This document shows positions 1-6,049 of a DNA stretch of 9,983 bases, piece by piece. Origin of the DNA: an uncultured Lentisphaeria bacterium (GTDB taxonomy: Bacteria; Verrucomicrobiota; Lentisphaeria; Victivallales; Victivallaceae). The notes below the pieces were generated by a model. The model saw only the letters and a list, made by a program, of their open reading frames with translations. It searched no databases and was not told the origin of the DNA. The DNA is taken from NCBI GenBank assembly GCA_937888615.1, contig CALABZ010000311.1, forward strand, positions 1-9,983, written 5' to 3'. The first letter of the stretch is position 1; every line of letters starts with the position of its first letter. The position numbers and the translations under genes were made by a program.

Positions 1-42
1 ACTGGTTATCTCTTCTTTACTTTCATATTTATTCCATTTTTT

Positions 43-1245
43 TCACGGATTCAGGATGGTAGCAAGATAATTAAAAATACGTTTCGCTTGACAAAGATTA
101 TTCTTTTTTTTCAAGACATATCGCTGTGCTTTCCGACCAAGGGAAAGGCGTTCCTCCAATGGGAAATTTAAGATCTCTTCCATTTGACTTCCCAGAGATT
201 CTGCCGTTGCTTCACGAATTATATACATGATTTCACGGTACTCTTCGGGGATTCCCGGAAGCATTGCGGCTAGGATTGGGGTTCCCGTAGATAAAAACTC
301 TAAATTTTTAGATGGGAATGAGTATTTGGTGAATTCATAGGGAACAGCACGTGGATTAATCAATAGCGAGGCTGATTTTTCCGCGTTCAATACCTCCTCC
401 ATCGTTCGCATCCCAAAATATCGGATACGTGAATTTTTATCGGCAGATATTGTCTTTATTTCCTCGGCCATTGGGCCGCCTCCGTAGATATGGAGTTCTA
501 CCGTTGAAATCCGAATTTTCTGAAATGCTTCGATCAGAAGTCTGACCCCATATTCTTCCAGAAGGCCACCAGCGTATAAAATTATCGGTGGCTCCGATGG
601 AGGGACTGAGAAATCTGTAGAAGGTGAAATCGTATGATCGACAACCCCTTCCATCAGCATATAGGAACGATGTTTCGGGTTGATTATATCGCACATCTGT
701 TCCGTAAGAACAATATAGCCATCACAATTGGCGCATAGGTAAACAAATATTTTTTTAAAAAAGGCATTCTTCCAAGTTACATGATGTCCCACCGGACCAA
801 GATAGCCAATCAAATCCGTAACAACAATTGCCAACTTTACACGAAACAGTTTGGCAAATATCCAAGTCGGTAAAAGAAGATAAAACAACAAAGGATCCAA
901 TATAATTGTTTCATCGCTCCCTCGGCGATGTAACCGTACAAGTTTTATAAAGCCGACGGTGATTTGAATCAAAGTCCGTAAAAATGGAATATTCAAGTAC
1001 GGGATATACTGAAATCTGATCCCTGATTCTCTTTCTTCTCCTCGCCGTTGAATCCATCTCTTCCCATCGGGATAGAGCCCGGAAAGAACCGACAATTCCA
1101 CCTCGGGTACACCATCTGTAATTCCCGTGGTAATCAGAGAATGAAACTTTTGAGCTGCAGCATTGAAAAAATAGTTCCCTTGTCGGTTTCTTTCCCGACA
1201 AAGCGAAGGAGACATTAACATTGAAACATAAATAAGATTTCGCAT
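43..1245 (-). CDS. glycosyltransferase, GT-B fold (GT4-like)
   Basis: Probably a cytoplasmic glycosyltransferase that adds one sugar to the lipid-linked repeat unit; donor and acceptor cannot be read from the sequence. The 400-residue protein starts MRNLIYVSML. A hydrophobic stretch near residues 115-140 (LLFYLLLPTWIFAKLF) may be a membrane-contacting surface. The C-terminal nucleotide-sugar domain begins near residue 221 (IILYAGGLLEEYGVRLLIEAF), then ELHIYGGGP (250-258) and the donor-site region NPR..YEFTKYSFPSKNLEFLSTGTPIL (298-324), a pattern common in capsule-locus glycosyltransferases. The frame is open to a TTG at 1332, but that would overlap the polymerase gene by 85 bases. The ATG at 1245, two bases after the polymerase stop, gives a natural N-terminus. 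No clear Shine-Dalgarno precedes it, so translational coupling to the polymerase is likely. The family call is firm; the substrate is unknown. Confidence 0.85.
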   Translation of the reverse strand: MRNLIYVSMLMSPSLCRERNRQGNYFFNAAAQKFHSLITTGITDGVPEVELSVLSGLYPDGKRWIQRRGEERESGIRFQYIPYLNIPFLRTLIQITVGFIKLVRLHRRGSDETIILDPLLFYLLLPTWIFAKLFRVKLAIVVTDLIGYLGPVGHHVTWKNAFFKKIFVYLCANCDGYIVLTEQMCDIINPKHRSYMLMEGVVDHTISPSTDFSVPPSEPPIILYAGGLLEEYGVRLLIEAFQKIRISTVELHIYGGGPMAEEIKTISADKNSRIRYFGMRTMEEVLNAEKSASLLINPRAVPYEFTKYSFPSKNLEFLSTGTPILAAMLPGIPEEYREIMYIIREATAESLGSQMEEILNFPLEERLSLGRKAQRYVLKKKNNLCQAKRIFNYLATILNP

Positions 1246-1247
1246 TT

Positions 1248-2564
1248 TCAGGAACTTTTCATATTTGATTGAGTCAATTTTGAAACCTCGCCAACTTTGG
1301 GGATAAACCATGGGAGGAAGATCAAACAGCAATAAAGCGGCATGCTTAGGTATACCTCTCCCTGTAACTGAATAATTATCGCCAAAGCCAAAAGTAGTCC
1401 GCCAATTTGGTTGCCACTCTGCTCAATAAACAACCGACAAAGCGAATACAAAAAGATAATCATTCCGATTCCTCCACTCTTAAGCAGGAAATCGGAAAAT
1501 CCATTTCCCATTCCCTGCTTAAGTTCACTAAGTCCGGTTTCGATGCTTTCATAATTTGAGCCGCTTCCGATAATAGGATGTTTCATCCATAAGCTAATGT
1601 CATGTAAAAGAGAACCATATCTGGTAATTTCCCAGTTATATGACTGGGCCGCTGCGACCTCGAATTCATGTAATATTTTTGCATACATGAAATCCTGCTG
1701 AAAAACATAATACCCAACTCCGATCAATATAGTCATGGGTAATATCGACAAAACAAAATGTTTTCTTAAAAAAAGGATATATAAAATGCCGGATCCAAGA
1801 CAAAGCAAGGTACAATATCCTGTGGTCGAAAATGTCGTTATAACCCCCAGTATAAGCAAAAGTAATCGGAACGAGTATTTTTTAATTTTTCGCTCCTGAA
1901 TAATCAGTATCAACAGAAAGGCGATAGCCAAGTTGAGATATCCTGAAAATGCTCCGGGTTCCCAGAAAATTCCAGAGTTTCGTTCATTGACGCTATGAAA
2001 TGTATGCAGAATTGTGTATGGAGTTCCTCCTCCAAAATAATTATAGACAAGTTCCATGGAGAATAGTGAAAACGAATAAGGAATCCACATGAGAAGGCTA
2101 AGGGCAGTCAACCAAACCATTAGTTGAATATATATACGAAAAAAATCTTTATTCAGTATCACACAAGTCATAAACGCCAATCCTAACCTAACGACAACCC
2201 CTATGCACGAGATAACAGGAACTCCCATGAAAAGATGCCAAATCTCTTGCACGATAAAAATGCCCAACAGCAAAAATGTCGCATTATGTATATGGCTGGG
2301 CCTTGTCACACAAAAACAAAGAAACGCAAAACCAAAAACATACGTGACGGAAGTAGCAAACCCCCCAAGCATTGAACTGAATGCCGGATTACCAGATGTA
2401 TAAATCACCACTAACAATAACAAATATTTCAGAAACCGGAATTTAAAGAGTCTTTTTTCCGAGCTGATATTTTCCGATTCTATCATCAGCATAGTTCCCA
2501 TTTTCTCCGATGGAATCCTTTTCGCTTCAGAAGCAGTTACAATAATTTTTTCCAGCATCATCAT
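1248..2564 (-). CDS. wzy: O-antigen polymerase/ligase-like membrane protein (Wzy type)
   Basis: A 438-residue integral membrane protein, probably the polymerase that joins flipped repeat units on the outer face of the inner membrane. After a polar N-terminus of about 40 residues come roughly ten hydrophobic segments (for example 45-56, 66-86, 95-110, 210-222, 233-262, 270-288, 364-380, 387-400). The best family mark is NERNSGIFWEPGAFSGY at 193-209, the R-x-SGIFWEPG signature of O-antigen polymerase/ligase-like proteins. A long periplasmic-type loop follows at about 290-362, with RYGSLLHDISLW..HPIIGSG and GNGFSDFLLKSGGIG, also typical. The start is one of three tandem ATG codons. The first forms an ATGA overlap with the upstream glycosyltransferase stop, and AAGGAAG lies five to six bases before it, so the long form is supported. 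Wzy sequences diverge strongly, so the O-antigen ligase WaaL is possible, but a place among glycosyltransferases favours Wzy. Confidence 0.8.
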   Translation of the reverse strand: MMMLEKIIVTASEAKRIPSEKMGTMLMIESENISSEKRLFKFRFLKYLLLLVVIYTSGNPAFSSMLGGFATSVTYVFGFAFLCFCVTRPSHIHNATFLLLGIFIVQEIWHLFMGVPVISCIGVVVRLGLAFMTCVILNKDFFRIYIQLMVWLTALSLLMWIPYSFSLFSMELVYNYFGGGTPYTILHTFHSVNERNSGIFWEPGAFSGYLNLAIAFLLILIIQERKIKKYSFRLLLLILGVITTFSTTGYCTLLCLGSGILYILFLRKHFVLSILPMTILIGVGYYVFQQDFMYAKILHEFEVAAAQSYNWEITRYGSLLHDISLWMKHPIIGSGSNYESIETGLSELKQGMGNGFSDFLLKSGGIGMIIFLYSLCRLFIEQSGNQIGGLLLALAIIIQLQGEVYLSMPLYCCLIFLPWFIPKVGEVSKLTQSNMKSS

Positions 2565-3832
2565 ATTCTTCCTTTTGAAAGAGAAACGGCAGCAACTTCT
2601 TTGTATATCTCAAGCATTTCATGAACGATTCTTTTGGGCGAATGACGTTCCTCTGCAACGGCTCTACCGGAGGCTGACAATTCTTTTGCCAAAATATCAT
2701 TCTGCCAGATATTGTCGATTTTTTTAGCCAGAATATATGGATCACCGCTCATGCAAAGTAATCCAGTCTCTCCGTCGTGCACCATACTATCTACTCCGCC
2801 CACACGAGTAGCCACTACCGGCACACCAAGGATTTGCGCCTCCCCCAAAGCATTGGGACTGTTGTCGATGAATGATGCTGAAACAAAAGTGTGACAACGA
2901 CGTAGTTCTTCTTTTATCATTTCTTCTGGAATGTGCCCTTTGAAGTGAACTTGTTCTCTCATTCCGGTTTGCTCAAGCAGTTGATCAAGATAAGCTTCAT
3001 AACTGTTGCCGATAAATATTCGACGTAATTCGGATTGATGCCGGACAATTCCCGTGCAATTTAAAATCAAATCCGGATAACGTTTTGACAATAATTCGCA
3101 TGCCCGAAGCAAAATGTGCCCACCTTTCAGTGGATCATTGGAAAGATTGGCAAATATGGAATGACGCCGCACAGAATGCAGATTCCATTTTTCGTTCTGT
3201 TGATAAAATGCCGACCGCAATATTTCACCAGCATGAAAATACCGAGCTTCGGGATTCAACCATTTCACATAAGTATGATCCCATTCGGTTCTTCCGGCCA
3301 AAAAGCGAAATCCTTGTAGAATATGCTTTTCCTCTTCCGCTCTTTTTCGCCAAGCATTCCGCCGTTTGGTCAAAGTTTGGCACCGCAGGAATTCTTTCAA
3401 CGAAAAAGGCAACTCTTCCTGGAACAAATTTCCATTATTCCAATTATAACAACCGGACATAACACCCTGAAGGCTTAAAACAGCCGGAGCCTTTAAATAT
3501 TTCTCAGTACAAATCCGTCCTTGAAAATATTCCGAGCCATGAATATGAATGACATCCGGGACAAAATCGTTTCCAGCTTGTTGAAAATCGTTGATCATAT
3601 TTCGGGTTAATTTCCGATTGTTTCCGGGAATGGAATAAAAAATAACGCCATCATGTTCTATTTTCGAAAAGCACCGACATTCCACGGGACAGGCAATCGC
3701 AATTTCAAGCTCTGGTATTTTTCTTAGATAAGACAATAATCCAGTGAGCCAACCGCCGAAAACCGAACCTTTGCCTCCCATTGCGGTCATATGCTCCGGC
3801 AAAGCCATACTGGTTATCCATAAAATTTTCAT
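2561..3832 (-). CDS. glycosyltransferase family 4 protein
   Basis: A 423-residue cytoplasmic GT-B glycosyltransferase of the GT4 type, expected to transfer a sugar from a nucleotide donor to the growing repeat unit. The N-terminal acceptor domain opens MKILWITSMALPEH and has the glycine-rich loop GGKGSVFGGW (19-28). VPDVIHIHGSEYFQGR (91-106) is the usual strand-plus-His motif. The donor domain shows FANLSNDPLKGGHILLRA (227-244), with the phosphate-contacting lysine at 236, and CTGIVRHQSEL (259-269). VHFKGHIPEEMI (295-306) precedes the donor-site motif FIDNSPNALGEAQILGVPVVATRVGG (321-346). The usual E-x7-E pair is D323-x7-E331 here, a conservative change. The start has only a weak purine run before it. 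The stop overlaps the start of the polymerase gene by four bases, so the two are translationally coupled. A 93-base gap separates it from the pyruvyl transferase. The sugar specificity is unknown. Confidence 0.9.
   Translation of the reverse strand: MKILWITSMALPEHMTAMGGKGSVFGGWLTGLLSYLRKIPELEIAIACPVECRCFSKIEHDGVIFYSIPGNNRKLTRNMINDFQQAGNDFVPDVIHIHGSEYFQGRICTEKYLKAPAVLSLQGVMSGCYNWNNGNLFQEELPFSLKEFLRCQTLTKRRNAWRKRAEEEKHILQGFRFLAGRTEWDHTYVKWLNPEARYFHAGEILRSAFYQQNEKWNLHSVRRHSIFANLSNDPLKGGHILLRACELLSKRYPDLILNCTGIVRHQSELRRIFIGNSYEAYLDQLLEQTGMREQVHFKGHIPEEMIKEELRRCHTFVSASFIDNSPNALGEAQILGVPVVATRVGGVDSMVHDGETGLLCMSGDPYILAKKIDNIWQNDILAKELSASGRAVAEERHSPKRIVHEMLEIYKEVAAVSLSKGRI
2568..2576 (-). promoter_or_regulatory. 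Shine-Dalgarno site of the Wzy-type gene
   Basis: The minus strand reads AAAAGGAAG followed by AAT and then ATGATGATG. The site lies inside the last codons of the upstream glycosyltransferase gene. It supports initiation at 2564, the first of the three tandem ATG codons, rather than at a later internal methionine. Confidence 0.55.
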
Positions 3833-3901
3833 GATATCAAATTCTCATTACGCACACGCATGAACGAAGAAATCTATTTTTATTCCCTTGGTCAATAGTG
3901 T

Positions 3902-3907
3902 ATTATA
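3902..3907 (-). promoter_or_regulatory. possible internal -10 element (weak)
   Basis: In the 93-base gap before the GT4 gene (3833-3925) the minus strand contains a perfect TATAAT. There is no convincing -35 about 17 bases upstream and no TG extension, and the surroundings are rich in A and T, so this could be chance. A TTGACC lies just downstream, at 3895-3890, but has no matching -10. I see no other gene, hairpin or repeat in this gap. Confidence 0.2.
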
Positions 3908-3925
3908 GGAAAATAAAAAACAATT

Positions 3926-5026
3926 TCATTTGTGTTTTATTACATCCTCTACAATTGTTTTCAACTTCCCATAATACTGTTCGTCAAAGTATGATGCCAA
4001 ATGATACTCTGGAGGTGATTTTAGAATTTTTCTTGCCAGGGATGCAGCCTCCTCCAGTGAAGACACGGCAAATACATAGCCGTCATAAACACCCTTAAAC
4101 CAAGTAACTCCTGTTGTGACTTTATGGTCAGTTGTTTTTAGAACAATCACTGGCGTATTGGCAGCCAGAGAGAAAATAGTCCCGTGATAACGGTCTGTGA
4201 TAATCAACTTATATTTTGAATATGAATTGATAATATCATTAATATAACGCTCTGGATTTTTTTGGATTTTTTTATAAGAGACATTGATTGACGTATCGGA
4301 AATGATCACAGGTTCATCTTGAACCAAATCGTCACGAAGATGCAGTAATTCTTCTTCAGAATAATATTTCTCCGAATCGTTACGTCGACAGATCAAAATT
4401 CCCTGGCGCGGTGCATCAAATTTAAAATGACCGATCAGTGATGTGACAATATCTGGATAAGCCAGTACTTTAACCGCAGGAAACATATCGATGGCCATAT
4501 TATATGAAACCATATCCCGCGCTAAAAACAACATATGACGCGCGCGATTATAGCTTGCGGCAGTTCGTTTCTTGTTTTCCTCTTTCTGGAAATATATAGT
4601 TTGCGGCATCATCAGAATATTAGCATCGGGCATATTATCGATAATCAAGCGATGCATATATTCATGTACTCCACCTAAATCCTGAGTGGTATAACCACTC
4701 TGAAAAACAATAATATCACCGGGGCGCAGACGTTCTTTCAACAGGGTCACAAAATGGAAACGCCGATCGACTACGGCAGGTGCATCAAATTCGTAAATAT
4801 TACAATCGCCATAATTGTATGCCAACCAATTCTGAATACAATAGTATTGCGCCATATCTCCTAAGTTGGAATGCATCGTAATTCCTAAATAGAAAATATT
4901 CCGTTTTAAATGTTCTGGAAAAATATTTTCCAAGCGTTTTGCCTGACGGCGATGGCACAACCATTCTCGGCAAAACGTCCATATTTTTTTGGCAGGTCGC
5001 AAAAATTGTTTAATCAGTACAATCAT
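3926..5026 (-). CDS. polysaccharide pyruvyl transferase family protein
   Basis: A 366-residue protein of the polysaccharide pyruvyl transferase family (the CsaB/WcaK/EpsI-like fold). Characterised members move the enolpyruvyl group of phosphoenolpyruvate onto a sugar to form a pyruvate ketal, giving the polymer a negative charge. Visible marks, in order, are HSNLGDMAQYYCIQNWL (52-68; the family's N-(L/I)-GD motif), GDIIVFQSGY..QDLGG (103-119), MMPQTIYF (139-146), YPDIVTSL (190-197) and the C-terminal active-site region ITDRYHGTIFSLAANTPVIVL (276-296), followed by HKVTTGVTWF. The frame extends six codons up to a TTG, but the ATG at 5026 has a good Shine-Dalgarno and was chosen. A basic stretch (residues 11-42) precedes the fold. 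It stands apart from the SDR gene by 159 bases. The exact target sugar is unknown, and some family members modify other acceptors. Confidence 0.88.
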   Translation of the reverse strand: MIVLIKQFLRPAKKIWTFCREWLCHRRQAKRLENIFPEHLKRNIFYLGITMHSNLGDMAQYYCIQNWLAYNYGDCNIYEFDAPAVVDRRFHFVTLLKERLRPGDIIVFQSGYTTQDLGGVHEYMHRLIIDNMPDANILMMPQTIYFQKEENKKRTAASYNRARHMLFLARDMVSYNMAIDMFPAVKVLAYPDIVTSLIGHFKFDAPRQGILICRRNDSEKYYSEEELLHLRDDLVQDEPVIISDTSINVSYKKIQKNPERYINDIINSYSKYKLIITDRYHGTIFSLAANTPVIVLKTTDHKVTTGVTWFKGVYDGYVFAVSSLEEAASLARKILKSPPEYHLASYFDEQYYGKLKTIVEDVIKHK

Positions 5027-5031
5027 ACATT

Positions 5032-5036
5032 CTCCG
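5032..5036 (-). promoter_or_regulatory. Shine-Dalgarno site of the pyruvyl transferase gene
   Basis: The minus strand reads CGGAG, then AATGT, then ATG at 5026. The five-base spacing decides the start in favour of this ATG over the in-frame TTG at 5044, which lies upstream of the site itself. Confidence 0.6.
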
Positions 5037-5185
5037 AACAACAAATACCCTGTTGCTATTTGCTATATTTCTGAATTTTTTATCCGAATTCACCAAACAA
5101 TCCCTTTCAAAAAACATTTGAGACATTTATGCCGCGCCCCATGCCTGCCGTTTATTCAACAAACACAGAAAAATATGGAGCTTCT

Positions 5186-6034
5186 CTACTTATCTATATT
5201 GATTGTACCTGAACCGCCGGTAATAAAAAATGTGTCTCCGACAATATATCTTCCTGCATTACTCAGCATATATACGGCAAGCCCGCCAACCTCCTCCGGG
5301 GTCGCCACTCTTCCGGATGGATTTGTCGGCCAATTCACCCCTTGTCCAGGAGTGAATTGCAACATGGCTGTCGCAGTTGGACCGGGAGCTAAACCGTTCA
5401 CCACAATTCCATATGGAATTAATTCCCTAGCAAGTCCCAATGTTAAGCCACGTACTCCCCATTTGGAGATTTCATATGGCGACCATGCCGGTTTCAACGC
5501 GGATGCCGAGCTAATATTCAAAATATTTCCTTTAAGTCTATTAGCTTTCATATAATTCGCAACTTCTTGACACATAAAGTACAGTCCTCTAAGGTTTGTA
5601 TTCATTATCGTATCGTAATCAGTTTGGCTGATTGTTCCAAAAGTCTGATTGCCATGAACTCCTGCGCTGTTGACCAAAATATCAATTTTCTCGTTTTCTG
5701 AAAAATGCTGAACCAGTTCATTGAATTTTTCATGAATTTCTTCTGGTTGTGATACATCCAGAACGAGAGATTTTACATTGGCTTCTCCCATTTCTTTTAT
5801 CACCGCCTTCAACCTTTTTTCAGACCGTCCAGCGATAATGACCTTACCCCCACTGGCTACAATACTTTGAGCAATCGCAAGACCTATCCCACTACTTCCC
5901 CCAGTGACCAATGCCGTTTTCCCCTCCAGCAATTTGGCAAAGGGAGTTTGAATAATTACCGGGATTGTCTTTTCGCGGACAAATCTCAAACCTATTTTCT
6001 TTAAAAATCTTTTAATGCTATTTTGCATAATCAT
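5186..6034 (-). CDS. SDR-family NAD(P)-dependent oxidoreductase
   Basis: A 282-residue classical short-chain dehydrogenase/reductase. The Rossmann cofactor motif TGGSSGIG is at 44-51 and NSAG (the usual NNAG) at 122-125. The catalytic set is the serine in NISSASAL (173-180), Y187 and K191 (YEISK). PG appears after strand six (LAPGPTATAM, 215-224) and ITGG near the end (271-274). All catalytic residues are present, so it should be active as a ketone reductase or alcohol dehydrogenase. An arginine after the second strand (AGRSEKR, 68-74) fits NADP(H) preference, though this is weak evidence. About 37 residues precede the fold, basic and partly hydrophobic (IKRFLKKIGLRF), which is longer than usual. 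The gene follows the MenD-like gene by 15 bases, so the two probably act in one pathway, for example reducing the keto group of its product. There is no clear Shine-Dalgarno, and the ATG at 6028 is an equally possible start. Confidence 0.9.
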   Translation of the reverse strand: MIMQNSIKRFLKKIGLRFVREKTIPVIIQTPFAKLLEGKTALVTGGSSGIGLAIAQSIVASGGKVIIAGRSEKRLKAVIKEMGEANVKSLVLDVSQPEEIHEKFNELVQHFSENEKIDILVNSAGVHGNQTFGTISQTDYDTIMNTNLRGLYFMCQEVANYMKANRLKGNILNISSASALKPAWSPYEISKWGVRGLTLGLARELIPYGIVVNGLAPGPTATAMLQFTPGQGVNWPTNPSGRVATPEEVGGLAVYMLSNAGRYIVGDTFFITGGSGTINIDK

Positions 6035-6049
6035 GTCATTTGAACTGTT

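Noticed and set aside
1..42. Short frame MKVKKR on the minus strand after the last gene
   Set aside because: It ends after six codons. A purine-rich AAGAAGAGA near the window edge could be the ribosome-binding site of a next gene, but no start is visible.
1246..1332. Upstream extension of the last glycosyltransferase to a TTG at 1332
   Set aside because: It would overlap the polymerase gene by 85 bases and add residues not resembling a glycosyltransferase N-terminus. The ATG at 1245 fits better.
3085..3462. A 125-codon open frame on the plus strand
   Set aside because: It is antisense to the GT4 gene and has no recognisable motif.
3890..3895. TTGACC on the minus strand as a -35 element before the GT4 gene
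   Set aside because: No plausible -10 lies 16-18 bases downstream.
5072..5092. Inverted repeat TGAATT / AATTCA in the 159-base gap as a terminator
   Set aside because: The stem is only six AT-rich pairs with a nine-base loop and no following U-run on the coding strand.
4989..5555. A 188-codon open frame on the plus strand
   Set aside because: It lies mostly antisense to the SDR gene, whose protein has full family motifs, and its own translation shows no recognisable domain.
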